Shown here: one piece after another, positions 1 to 6,648 of the stretch
How positions within the stretch are numbered: position 1 is the stretch's first letter
How the letters are laid out: every line of letters starts with the position of its first letter
Assembly (NCBI GenBank): GCA_019246455.1
Contig: JAFAQJ010000362.1
Location: forward strand, 1-11,447
Source of the DNA: Pseudolabrys sp.
Lineage (GTDB): Bacteria; Pseudomonadota; Alphaproteobacteria; Rhizobiales; Xanthobacteraceae
Direction: 5' to 3'
DNA: 11,447 nucleotides
Made by a program: the position numbers and the translations under genes
The notes under the pieces: model-generated
Databases searched by the model: none
Told to the model about the DNA's origin: nothing
Seen by the model: only the letters and a program-made list of their open reading frames with translations

Positions 1-537
<537 letters not shown>

Positions 538-669
538 TCGCGAAATCCTCGTCTCATGACGCTTCCAATTAATCGGAGGCGGCGCCGGTTAACCGCCGGC
601 GCTCCGGAAATGCGGCACTTTTCGTTGAAAAGCAACGCGAAAGCAGGGCAAACGCGGAGAACCCTCGGA

Positions 670-698
670 CAGATAGGAGGGGGTGATATTGATGTCAA
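670..698 (-). promoter_or_regulatory. Candidate sigma-70 promoter for secA
   Basis: On the minus strand a perfect TTGACA -35 (complement of 693-698) is followed after 17 bases by TATCTG (complement of 670-675), which matches the -10 consensus only in its first three bases. The predicted transcript would start near 663 and give a secA leader of about 125 nt. The -35 lies inside the left 10-mer of the palindromic element at 689-708, so a protein bound there would block it. This is inferred from spacing and consensus only. Confidence 0.4.
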
Positions 699-708
699 TT
701 GACGTCAA
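689..708. repeat. Tandem TTGAYGTCAA palindromic 10-mers (operator candidate)
   Basis: TTGATGTCAA is followed directly by TTGACGTCAA. The second 10-mer is a perfect palindrome and the first deviates at one base. The full 20 bases form one near-perfect palindrome (18 of 20 positions). The element overlaps the putative -35 of secA and lies 155 bases upstream of the isomerase start, so it looks like a dimeric regulator site placed to control secA. I cannot name the regulator. Confidence 0.45.
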
Positions 709-749
709 GGGCGGCTTTTTTACGCCTTTTAGCTCACGCGGACGTTAAT

Positions 750-778
750 GCGTTGCAATCAATCCGCCATTGCAATGC
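750..778. repeat. Inverted repeat GCGTTGCAAT / ATTGCAATGC
   Basis: Two 10-base arms (750-759 and 769-778) match as inverted copies at 9 of 10 positions, with a 9-base spacer. Each arm holds the palindrome TTGCAA, and the two TTGCAA centres are 17 bases apart. The repeat lies 85-113 bases upstream of the isomerase start. It could be an operator or, if transcribed, a hairpin in the leader. No T-run follows, so it is not a terminator. Confidence 0.35.
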
Positions 779-862
779 GATGAAGGTTGGGCGACAAGTC
801 CGCGCACCGCAAGCCGCGTTCCACGTTCGTCGCCGCGGCTTTCGCTTTCCAAGGACGATGCC

Positions 863-1804
863 ATGACGCTTTCCCTGTTCGCCGGACGTCCGGCGCTCCG
901 CGCCGCCGCTTTCGCCGCTTTGCTGATCGCGAGCCCGGCGCTGGCGCAAACCAAACCCGTCGCGGCGGCCGCCGACCCGGTGCTTGCCAAGGTGAACGGC
1001 GTGGAAATCCGCCAGAGCGATCTCGCGGTCGCCGAACAAGAAGCCGGCCAACTGCCGCCGATGTCGCCGGAACAAAAGCAGGATTACCTGATCTCGTTCA
1101 TGAGCGACATGATCTTGGTGGCGAAGGAAGCCGATAATCGCAAGATCGGCGACAGCGCCGAGTTCAAGAAGAAGCTCGCCTTCGAGCGCAACAAATTGCT
1201 GATGAGCAGCGTGCTCGATCAGGTCGGCAAGGCTGCCGTCACCGACGCCGAGATGCATAAGGTCTATGACGACGCCATCAAACAGCAGCCGGCCGAAGAA
1301 GAAGTCCGCGCGCGTCATATTCTCTTCCGCGCCCCGGCCGGCGACGAGAAGGTCGGCAAGGAAGCTGAGGACAAAATCAAGGCGGTGATCGAGCGCCTCA
1401 AGAAGGGCGAGGATTTCGCTGCGGTTGCCAGCGAACTGACCGAGGACCCCTCGGGCAAGGCCAACGGCGGGGATCTCGGTTACTTCACCAAGGAGCAGAT
1501 GGTGCCGGAATTCGCCGACGCTGCCTTCAAGCTCGACAAAGGTGGAATCTCCGAGCCGGTGAAGACGCAATTCGGCTGGCATGTCATCAAGCTCGAGGAC
1601 AAGCGCACCAAGCAGCCACCGCCATTTGATGACGTCAAATCGCAGCTCGAAACTTATGTGCAGCGCAAGGCGCAAGCCGAGCTCGTGACCAAGCTGCGGG
1701 CCGGCGCCAAGGTCGAGCGCCTCGACAAGCCGGCCGACGCCGCCAGGCCAGCGGATGCGGCCAAGCCCGAAGCCAAGCCCGCCGAGCCGGCGAAGAAGAA
1801 ATAG
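863..1804 (+). CDS. Exported parvulin-type peptidyl-prolyl cis-trans isomerase (PpiC/SurA/PrsA-like)
   Basis: This is a predicted periplasmic foldase of 313 residues that isomerises Xaa-Pro bonds and probably helps envelope proteins fold. I chose the ATG at 863 over upstream in-frame ATGs because it has an AAGGAC ribosome site 6 bases away and begins a clean Sec signal peptide: a short basic start, a hydrophobic stretch at about 11-25, and the AxA cleavage motif ALA at 26-28. Residues about 38-145 resemble the SurA-type N-terminal helical region (VNGVEI, then helices). The rotamase domain spans about 146-245, with VRARHIL, the GKANGGDLGYF segment, the MVPEF segment and GWHVIKLED. The C-terminal 30 residues are a low-complexity Ala/Pro/Lys tail. 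Nothing seen suggests a lipobox, so it is probably soluble in the periplasm. Whether it behaves as a SurA- or PrsA-type chaperone cannot be read from the sequence. Confidence 0.9.
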   Translation: MTLSLFAGRPALRAAAFAALLIASPALAQTKPVAAAADPVLAKVNGVEIRQSDLAVAEQEAGQLPPMSPEQKQDYLISFMSDMILVAKEADNRKIGDSAEFKKKLAFERNKLLMSSVLDQVGKAAVTDAEMHKVYDDAIKQQPAEEEVRARHILFRAPAGDEKVGKEAEDKIKAVIERLKKGEDFAAVASELTEDPSGKANGGDLGYFTKEQMVPEFADAAFKLDKGGISEPVKTQFGWHVIKLEDKRTKQPPPFDDVKSQLETYVQRKAQAELVTKLRAGAKVERLDKPADAARPADAAKPEAKPAEPAKKK

Positions 1805-1837
1805 ACGCCATCAGACCTATCAATTGAATTGTCGCCA

Positions 1838-1862
1838 CCGGCACGAGTAGCCCTTGTGCCGG
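1838..1862 (+). other. GC-rich hairpin between the isomerase gene and argJ
   Basis: CCGGCAC at 1838-1844 pairs perfectly with GTGCCGG at 1856-1862 across an 11-base loop. It lies in the 116-base gap between the two genes. There is no T-run directly after the stem, so it is a weak candidate for a terminator. A processing or RNA-stability hairpin is equally possible. Confidence 0.3.
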
Positions 1863-1920
1863 CCGTTCGCGTCTTTATTGTCGCGCCGTTTTCATCGCCG
1901 CGCGCTACTGAAGGTGCCCC

Positions 1921-3156
1921 ATGCCGACCGCCGTCTCTCCCCTCGCCCCGACCAGCGTCCCGCAAATGCCGGCGATCGCGGGCGTGCGCCTGGCGACCGC
2001 CGCCGCCGGCATCAAGTACGCTGGCCGCACGGACGTGCTGCTCGCGCTGTTCGACGAAGGCACGACCTGCGCCGGCGTGTTTACGCGCTCGAAATGCCCG
2101 TCGGCGCCGGTCGAGTGGTGCCGCGCCAACGTCAGGAACGGCAAGGCGCGTGCGCTGATCGTCAACTCCGGCAACGCCAATGCCTTTACTGGCAAGAACG
2201 GCCGCGACGCAGTGAACTTCACCGCGCGCCTCGCCGCCAAAGCCACCCGCTGCAAGACGAACGAGGTCCTCCTCGCCTCGACGGGCGTGATCGGCGAACC
2301 GCTCAAGGCGAGCGCGTTCGATGGCGTGATGGACGACATGGTGGCCGGCGCGCGCGCCGACCGCTTCATGGAAGCGGCGCGCGCCATCATGACGACCGAC
2401 ACGTTTCCGAAGGTCGCCACCGCCAAAGTGAAAATCGGCAAGGCGGCTGTCACCATCAACGGCATCGCCAAGGGCGCCGGCATGATCGCGCCGGACATGG
2501 CGACGATGCTGTCCTTCATCTTCACCGACGCTGCGATCTCGGCGCCGGCTTTGCGCGCCCTCCTATCTGAAGCCGTGGTCGACACCTTCAACGCTGTCAC
2601 GGTCGACGGCGATACCTCGACCTCCGACACCCTGCTGCTATTCGCGACCGGCCAAGCCAAAGACGCGCCGCGCATCGCCCGCCCTTCAGACCCGAAGCTC
2701 AAGACCTTCCGCGCCGGACTGCACAACGTGCTCGGCAATCTGTCGGAGCAGATCGCGCGGGACGGCGAAGGCGCCCGCAAATTACTGGAGATCGTGGTTG
2801 AAGGCGCCAAGACCAAAGAATCCGCACGCCGCATCGCGATGTCGATCGCCAATTCGCCGCTGGTGAAGACTGCGATCGCCGGCGAGGACGCCAATTGGGG
2901 CCGCGTGGTGATGGCGGTCGGCAAGGCCGGCGAACCCGCCGACCGCGACCGGCTCTCGATTTGGTTCGGTGGCATTCGCGTCGCCCACAAAGGCGCGCGC
3001 GATCCTGCCTACGATGAGGCTGTGGTGTCGCAGACCATGAAGAAGCCGGAGATCAGCCTGCGTGTCGCACTCGGCATGGGCAAAGGCCGCGACCGCGTGC
3101 TGACCTGCGATTTGACCAAAGAATACGTCGCGATCAACGGCGATTACCGGTCGTAA
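1921..3156 (+). CDS. argJ: ArgJ, glutamate N-acetyltransferase / amino-acid acetyltransferase
   Basis: ArgJ transfers the acetyl group of N-acetylornithine to glutamate, releasing ornithine and recycling the acetyl group in arginine biosynthesis. Some members also make acetylglutamate from acetyl-CoA, and which type this is cannot be read here. The 411-residue protein is of normal family length. It shows [11 protein letters not shown] at 81-91, STGVIG at 120-125, the self-cleavage site MATML with the nucleophilic Thr195 after Ala194, [11 protein letters not shown] at 227-237, and the usual C-terminus INGDYRS. The enzyme cuts itself between 194 and 195 into alpha and beta chains. The ATG has a GAAGG ribosome site at 1910-1914. 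The gene follows the exported isomerase gene and precedes mutT on the same strand. A long opposite-strand open frame here is a codon-bias shadow. Confidence 0.97.
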   Translation: MPTAVSPLAPTSVPQMPAIAGVRLATAAAGIKYAGRTDVLLALFDEGTTCAGVFTRSKCPSAPVEWCRANVRNGKARALIVNSGNANAFTGKNGRDAVNFTARLAAKATRCKTNEVLLASTGVIGEPLKASAFDGVMDDMVAGARADRFMEAARAIMTTDTFPKVATAKVKIGKAAVTINGIAKGAGMIAPDMATMLSFIFTDAAISAPALRALLSEAVVDTFNAVTVDGDTSTSDTLLLFATGQAKDAPRIARPSDPKLKTFRAGLHNVLGNLSEQIARDGEGARKLLEIVVEGAKTKESARRIAMSIANSPLVKTAIAGEDANWGRVVMAVGKAGEPADRDRLSIWFGGIRVAHKGARDPAYDEAVVSQTMKKPEISLRVALGMGKGRDRVLTCDLTKEYVAINGDYRS

Positions 3157-3215
3157 TCGCTGTCATAGTCCGTTGAGTCCGCCTTAACCTTCTATTGCCA
3201 GACTCGGAGCGAGGC

Positions 3216-3626
3216 TTGAGCGTCGAGATCGTCCTGGTTGCGGCCTGCGCGCTCATCGATGCCGACGGCCGCGTGCTGATCGCGGAACGGCCGACCGGCA
3301 AGATGATGGCGGGCTTGTGGGAATTCCCCGGCGGCAAGGTCGAGAACGGCGAGCGGCCCGAAGAGACGTTGATCCGGGAGCTAAAAGAGGAACTGGGCAT
3401 TGCCGTCAGTGAGCCATGTCTGGCGCCGCTGACATTCGCGAGTCACGCTTATCCGAACTTCCACCTGCTGATGCCGCTGTTCGTGTGCCGGCGCTGGGAG
3501 GGAACGGTGAGCGCGCAAGAGAGGCAGAAGCTGGCATGGGTCAAACCGAACAGACTGCGCGACTACAAGATGCCGCCAGCCGACGAGCCGCTGATCGCGC
3601 ATTTGCTGGCGCTGCTCGCGCCGTAA
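3216..3626 (+). CDS. mutT: MutT-type Nudix hydrolase (8-oxo-dGTP diphosphatase family), TTG start
   Basis: This is a predicted nucleotide-pool sanitising enzyme that hydrolyses oxidised (deoxy)nucleoside triphosphates to monophosphates. The full Nudix box is present at residues 40-62: GKVENGE, seven residues, then RELKEELGI, including the metal-binding REXXEE core. GLWEFPGGK before it and the LAWVKP...YKMPPADEPLI tail are typical of the MutT branch. I place the start at the TTG at 3216 (136 residues) because GGAG at 3206-3209 sits 6 bases upstream and the protein then begins MSVEIVLVAACAL, as MutT proteins do. A TTG at 3195 is also in frame but has no ribosome site. There is no nearby ATG. 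The gene lies 59 bases after argJ and is probably cotranscribed with it. Its last 90 bases overlap the only standard start available to the pilin frame. Confidence 0.9.
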   Translation: MSVEIVLVAACALIDADGRVLIAERPTGKMMAGLWEFPGGKVENGERPEETLIRELKEELGIAVSEPCLAPLTFASHAYPNFHLLMPLFVCRRWEGTVSAQERQKLAWVKPNRLRDYKMPPADEPLIAHLLALLAP

Positions 3627-3778
3627 TCTCCCGTTTCGTCCGCGACGAGGGCGCCGCCACCGCGATCGAATACGCCATCATCGCGGCGGGCATCGCCGCC
3701 GCAATCATCGTCACCGTCGGCAAGCTCGGCGTCAACGTCAATGCGATGTGGACGGCGGTCAAGAACGCTTTGAGCTAG
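3536..3778 (+). CDS. Flp/Fap-type type IVb pilin, start uncertain
   Basis: The last 50 codons are a clear Flp-family prepilin: ISRFVRDEGAATAIEYAIIA, then a hydrophobic helix to about residue 65 and the tail WTAVKNALS. These proteins are normally exported, cut by a prepilin peptidase and assembled by the Tad machinery; no tad gene is in this window. The pilin homology starts at 3623, right at the mutT stop codon (3624-3626), in the -1 frame relative to mutT. The only ordinary in-frame start is the ATG at 3536 inside mutT (80 residues, with AGAAG 5 bases upstream), which adds a 29-residue Arg/Ala-rich leader. No ATG, GTG, TTG or CTG occurs between that ATG and the pilin core. The processing site is also unusual: the Glu is at +6 from Gly39 rather than the usual +5. 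It may be a real overlapping gene, a decayed one, or one read by frameshift or a rare ATC start. Its end overlaps the convergent methyltransferase gene by 20 bases. Confidence 0.55.
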   Translation: MGQTEQTARLQDAASRRAADRAFAGAARAVISRFVRDEGAATAIEYAIIAAGIAAAIIVTVGKLGVNVNAMWTAVKNALS

Positions 3779-4625
3779 GCTTCTCGCCGGCCGACTTTTC
3801 CTCGACACCAAGTGCATCGGCCAGCCGCGTTTTCGCCGAACCCGGTCTCAGCGGCTGCTGCTGGCTCGCGTGTGGCACCCAACCCGACAGCCAGATGATT
3901 TCGAACGTGGCGCGCACCCGGCCATCGGCGTCCGCGAATTGCTCGCCATAGATTTCGACGGCGCGCTTCAAGGTCGCGCGGCGCAGCGGCGCACGCCGCC
4001 GCTCGGTGAGCATGTTGGTCGCGCCCATGCGACGCAAGTCGTTCATCAGCGCCAGCGCCTGGTCGTAACGCACCACGATGCGGTCGCTGTCGATCACCGG
4101 CAGCGCGAATCCCGCGCGCTGCATCAGAGCGCCGATGTCGCGCAAATCCGTGAATGGCGCAATGCGCGGCGACAGGCCGCCCTCGATCTCGCTTTCGGCC
4201 CGCGCAAACGCCTGGCGCAATTCGGTCAGCGTGTCCCCGCCGGCGAGCGCCGCCAGCAGCAGTCCGTCTGGCTTCAGCGCGCGGCGGATTTGCGCCAGCA
4301 CGCCCGGCAGGTCGTTGACGTAATGCAGCGCCAGCGCCGACACAGCGAGATCGAAGCCATCCTCTGGCAGCTGCAATACCTCATCGTCGCCGAGCGGCGC
4401 CTCGGTGATCGATGCCAGCTGCCCACTCGCCGCCAGTACGCGGCGCAGCGCGTCGGTGGGCGTGCCGATATCGATCGCGCCCGCGAACCCCCGCTTCACT
4501 GTCGCCAGCCGCTCGGCGAGATCGGCGGCAACGCGATCGAGCAGGAAGGTCGCCGGCCCTTGCGCCGCCGCGCGGCGATGGCGCGCACGCAACAACGCGC
4601 GGTCGAAGATGGTGGGTGCACTCAT
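3759..4625 (-). CDS. BioC/NDUFAF5-like SAM-dependent methyltransferase family protein
   Basis: This 288-residue cytoplasmic protein starts at the ATG at 4625-4623. It begins FDRALLRARHRRAAAQGPA, then has a Rossmann-type core: DIGTPTD at 52-58 in the motif I position, LPEDGFDLAVSALALHYVND at about 87-106, and LKPDGLLLAALAGGDTLTELR at about 117-137. Near the C-terminus come MGATNML and IIWLSGWVPHASQQQPLRPGSA. This combination matches the alphaproteobacterial relatives of mitochondrial NDUFAF5, a complex I assembly factor reported to hydroxylate an arginine of NDUFS7. Annotation pipelines often call such proteins BioC or generic methyltransferases. The glycine-rich motif I is degenerate (GTPTD instead of GxGxG), so methyl transfer should not be assumed. 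It is divergent from the comF remnant, with only 16 bases between the two ATGs. The best ribosome-site candidate, GGA about 10 bases upstream, is weak. Confidence 0.8.
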   Translation of the reverse strand: MSAPTIFDRALLRARHRRAAAQGPATFLLDRVAADLAERLATVKRGFAGAIDIGTPTDALRRVLAASGQLASITEAPLGDDEVLQLPEDGFDLAVSALALHYVNDLPGVLAQIRRALKPDGLLLAALAGGDTLTELRQAFARAESEIEGGLSPRIAPFTDLRDIGALMQRAGFALPVIDSDRIVVRYDQALALMNDLRRMGATNMLTERRRAPLRRATLKRAVEIYGEQFADADGRVRATFEIIWLSGWVPHASQQQPLRPGSAKTRLADALGVEEKSAGEKPSSKRS

Positions 4626-4641
4626 TTGTTACGTTTCCAGT

Positions 4642-5022
4642 ATGACCGAGCTTCACGTCACGGGCAAAATGGGGACGCTGGCGCAAGCAACTCGCGCACT
4701 GGCGGCAAACGCGCGTCTTGCCCTCGACGTCGCACTCCCTCGCCTCTGTTGGCGACAGCGCGGGACTATGCGCGTCATGCTCGCCGAAGCTGTCGCTGAT
4801 CGAGCCGCCGCCCTACTGCGGGCGGCTCGGCATTCCGTCACCTTAGATCCCGGGCCCGGCCGCCTCCCGATGGAGGCGATCGCCAATCCGCCGGCCTATG
4901 ACCGCGCCCGCGCCACCGTGCGCCACGACGATACTGCCCGCGCGCTGCTGCGGGCTGGCGCCGCGCATGTCGATGTGCTGGTTTTTGCGCGGGTTGTCGC
5001 CCCGGCGCGGGTCCCCATATAA
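4642..5022 (+). pseudogene. comF: comF pseudogene: frame-broken, catalytic domain deleted
   Basis: Intact ComF is a zinc-ribbon plus phosphoribosyltransferase-like protein of about 240-270 residues linked to DNA uptake. Three pieces of it can be read here. In frame from the ATG at 4642 comes the N-terminus ending RLALDVALPRLC (to 4749). In the +1 frame from 4748 comes the ribbon part VGDSAGLCASCSPKLSLIE...YCGRLGIP (to 4837), stopped by TAG at 4844. Back in the first frame from about 4840 comes TLDPGPGRLPMEAIANPPAYDRARATVRHDD, joined directly to ALLRAGAAHVDVLVFARVV and the stop at 5020-5022. The first join lost the rest of the first CxxC. The second is explained by one missing T near 4838. At about 4933-4946 the phosphoribosyltransferase core, with its VLVDDV-type PRPP loop, is absent. 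The open frame from 4642 to 5022 reads through in frame 1, so it might be mis-annotated as a small hypothetical gene. Confidence 0.85.
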
Positions 5023-5023
5023 G
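4994..5023 (+). promoter_or_regulatory. Candidate promoter for the grxC operon inside the comF remnant
   Basis: TTGTCG at 4994-4999 and TATAAG at 5018-5023 (5 of 6 bases of the -10 consensus) are separated by 18 bases. A start 7 bases after the -10 would fall at about 5030-5031, on or next to the grxC ATG, and would give a nearly leaderless message. The -10 overlaps the AAGGG ribosome site (5021-5025), which would then only serve transcripts coming from further upstream. This is predicted from consensus only. Confidence 0.35.
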
Positions 5024-5030
5024 GGCCGCG

Positions 5031-5321
5031 ATGAGCCAGAACGTCCCGACGCCTCCCGTCGACATCTATACCACCCGTTTCTGCCCGTATTGCGTGGCTG
5101 CCAAAGCGCTGCTCAAACGCAAGGGCGTGGCGTATAATGAGATCGACGTCGGCGGCGACGCCGAGGAGCGCGAGCGGATGGTCGAGCGCGCTCATGGCCG
5201 CATGACCGTGCCGCAGATCTTCGTCGGCAAGGTTCATGTCGGCGGCAATGATGATCTGCAGGCGCTCGAGCGGGCCGGCCGGCTCGATCCGCTGCTCAAG
5301 GGTGAAGGACAAGCGCGATGA
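5031..5321 (+). CDS. grxC: Glutaredoxin 3 (GrxC-type, dithiol)
   Basis: This is a small cytoplasmic thiol-disulfide oxidoreductase that uses glutathione to reduce protein disulfides and mixed disulfides. The 96-residue protein has the thioredoxin fold signature of dithiol glutaredoxins: VDIYTTRFCPYC with the active site Cys18-Pro-Tyr-Cys21, the cis-proline segment TVPQIF at 59-64, and the glutathione-binding GGNDDL at 71-76, where the family more often has GGSDDL or GGCDDL. The ATG at 5031 has AAGGG 5 bases upstream and lies 8 bases after the stop of the comF remnant. Its stop codon shares the sequence ATGA with the start of the next gene, so the two are translationally coupled. Identification is firm. 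Confidence 0.96.
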   Translation: MSQNVPTPPVDIYTTRFCPYCVAAKALLKRKGVAYNEIDVGGDAEERERMVERAHGRMTVPQIFVGKVHVGGNDDLQALERAGRLDPLLKGEGQAR

Positions 5322-6199
5322 GCGCGGACCACAAGACGACCTTCAAGGCCGCGATGATCCAGATGCGCACCGGGATCGCCCCGGCGGCCAATCTCGACGC
5401 GGCCACGAAGCTCATCACCCAAGCGAAAGCGGCGGGCGCCGACTACGTGCAGACACCGGAGATTACCAACGCCTTCGACACCAATCGCGAGCGCCTGTTT
5501 TCCAATCTGCACGACGAGGAGCGCGATCCGACCTTGAGCGCGATGCGCGACCTCGCCCGCAGGCTCAATCTTCACATCCATCTCGGCTCGCTCGCGATCA
5601 AGGTCGCGCCAGAGAAAGCCGCGAACCGCGCTTTCGTCATCAACCCGCAAGGCGATATCGCCGCACGCTACGACAAGATCCACATGTTCGACGTCGAGCT
5701 CGACGACGGCCACACCTACCGCGAGTCCCGCAATTACCGCCCCGGCGAGCGCGCCGTGCTCGCGGATTTGCCCTGGGGCCGGCTCGGCGTGACGATCTGC
5801 TACGACCTGCGCTTTCCCTCGCTTTACCGCGCGCTGGCCGAGGCCGGCGCGATCATGCTGGCGATTCCGTCCGCCTTCACCAAGCAGACCGGCGAGGCGC
5901 ACTGGCATGTCCTCAACCGCGCTCGCGCCATCGAGAACGGCGCTTTCGTGTTTGCCGCGGCGCAAGGCGGCAAGCACGAGAACGGCCGCGAGACTTTCGG
6001 CCACTCGCTGATCGTCGACCCGTGGGGCCGTGTCCTCGCCGAGGGCGGCATCGAGCCCGATGTGGTGATGGCCGAGATCGACCTGTCGGAAGTCGCCGCG
6101 GCGCGCAAACGTATTCCTTCGCTCCAGCATGGCCGCCGTTTCGAAGTCGCCGAGCCGCTCCCCGAGCCTACTTACCTACACATCGTCCGCAGCCAATGA
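5318..6199 (+). CDS. Carbon-nitrogen hydrolase (nitrilase superfamily, Nit1-like amidase)
   Basis: This 293-residue cytoplasmic amidase of the nitrilase superfamily shows the full catalytic triad. Glu48 is in TPEIT, Lys120 in RYDKIHMFD, and Cys161 in VTICYDLRFP. HVLNRARAIENGAFV at 198-212 and GHSLIVDPWGRVLAE at 228-242 are typical of the Nit branch. The closest characterised relatives, Nit1 and bacterial YbeM-like enzymes, hydrolyse deaminated glutathione; omega-amidase (Nit2) is the main alternative. Location next to a glutaredoxin gene fits a glutathione-repair role, but this is inference. The start at 5318 overlaps the grxC stop by 4 bases (ATGA), with GAAGGA at 5304-5309 as ribosome site. 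It overlaps the next gene the same way. Opposite-strand frames here are shadows. Confidence 0.92.
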   Translation: MSADHKTTFKAAMIQMRTGIAPAANLDAATKLITQAKAAGADYVQTPEITNAFDTNRERLFSNLHDEERDPTLSAMRDLARRLNLHIHLGSLAIKVAPEKAANRAFVINPQGDIAARYDKIHMFDVELDDGHTYRESRNYRPGERAVLADLPWGRLGVTICYDLRFPSLYRALAEAGAIMLAIPSAFTKQTGEAHWHVLNRARAIENGAFVFAAAQGGKHENGRETFGHSLIVDPWGRVLAEGGIEPDVVMAEIDLSEVAAARKRIPSLQHGRRFEVAEPLPEPTYLHIVRSQ

Positions 6200-6648
6200 T
6201 CAAATACACGTTGGCTTGCGACAACGGGCATCAATTCGAGAGCTGGTTTGCCGATAGCGCGACTTATGACAAGCAGGCGAAGCGCAAACTTGTCGCCTGC
6301 GCAGTGTGCGGTTCGACCACGGTGAGCAAGGCGATCATGGCGCCGAAGCTCGCGGGCACCAAGCACAGTCGCAAGCAGAAGGTGGAGGCGCCTGCCCCGG
6401 ACAAGGTCGCGGTGATCTCGCCGCAGGAGCGCGAGCTGCGCACCAAGCTCAAGGAGCTCAAGGAGCACCTGATCAAGAACGCCGACAATGTCGGCACGAA
6501 ATTCCCCGAAGAAGCGCGCAAGATGCACTATGGCGAAACCGAGCATCGCTCAATCTACGGCGAGGCCACGCCGCAGGACGCCAAGTCGCTGATCGAGGAA
6601 GGCATCGAGGTTCATCCGCTGCCGACCCTGCCTGACGAGCAGAATTAG
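6196..6648 (+). CDS. DUF1178 family protein, possible zinc-binding
   Basis: This 150-residue protein of unknown function begins MIKYTLACDNGHQFESWF, the hallmark of DUF1178, a family common in Alpha- and Betaproteobacteria. Cys8, His12 and the pair Cys35-Ala-Val-Cys38 could form a small zinc site at the N-terminus, as in other rubredoxin-like regulatory-type domains. The middle (about 75-95) is a charged helix, ERELRTKLKELKEHL. The C-terminal half holds GTKFPEEARKMHYGE and EGIEVHPLP, both conserved in the family. The start at 6196 overlaps the amidase stop by 4 bases (ATGA), so translation is probably coupled. A longer open frame through this stop begins at 5236 in a different frame from grxC and the amidase and is not the gene. 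No function should be assigned. Confidence 0.9.
   Translation: MIKYTLACDNGHQFESWFADSATYDKQAKRKLVACAVCGSTTVSKAIMAPKLAGTKHSRKQKVEAPAPDKVAVISPQERELRTKLKELKEHLIKNADNVGTKFPEEARKMHYGETEHRSIYGEATPQDAKSLIEEGIEVHPLPTLPDEQN

Larger units (their letters stand above)
538..862. other. Divergent intergenic control region between secA and the isomerase gene
   Basis: This is the only gene-free stretch over 300 bases. It is AT-richer than its surroundings between about 681 and 780 and carries the start signals of two divergent genes. I see a candidate secA promoter on the minus strand (670-698), tandem near-palindromic 10-mers (689-708), a TTGCAAT inverted repeat (750-778) and a ribosome site AAGGAC at 851-856 for the plus-strand gene. 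Plus-strand open frames running from the secA gene into this region look like shadows of secA. I see no small RNA gene or convincing short ORF, and no clear -35/-10 pair for the isomerase gene. Confidence 0.6.

Noticed and set aside
734..1675. 313-codon minus-strand open frame opposite the isomerase gene
   Set aside because: It is an antisense shadow caused by high GC content at third codon positions; the plus strand has a signal peptide and rotamase motifs.
1838..1862. Intrinsic terminator after the isomerase gene
   Set aside because: The stem is good but no T-run follows, so I list it only as a hairpin.
1905..2990. 361-codon minus-strand open frame opposite argJ
   Set aside because: Its Ser/Arg/Ala-rich composition and lack of motifs mark it as a shadow of ArgJ, which is complete on the plus strand.
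3195..3215. Longer mutT start at TTG 3195
   Set aside because: It has no ribosome site; TTG 3216 has GGAG at proper distance and fits the family N-terminus.
3870..4799. 309-codon plus-strand open frame opposite the methyltransferase gene
   Set aside because: Its composition (Arg, Gln, His rich) is typical of antisense frames, and it overlaps both the real minus-strand gene and the comF remnant.
5236..6648. 470-codon open frame ending in the DUF1178 protein
   Set aside because: Its first 320 codons are out of frame with grxC and the amidase and are Arg-rich nonsense. Only the part from 6196 is real, so this is not a fusion protein.
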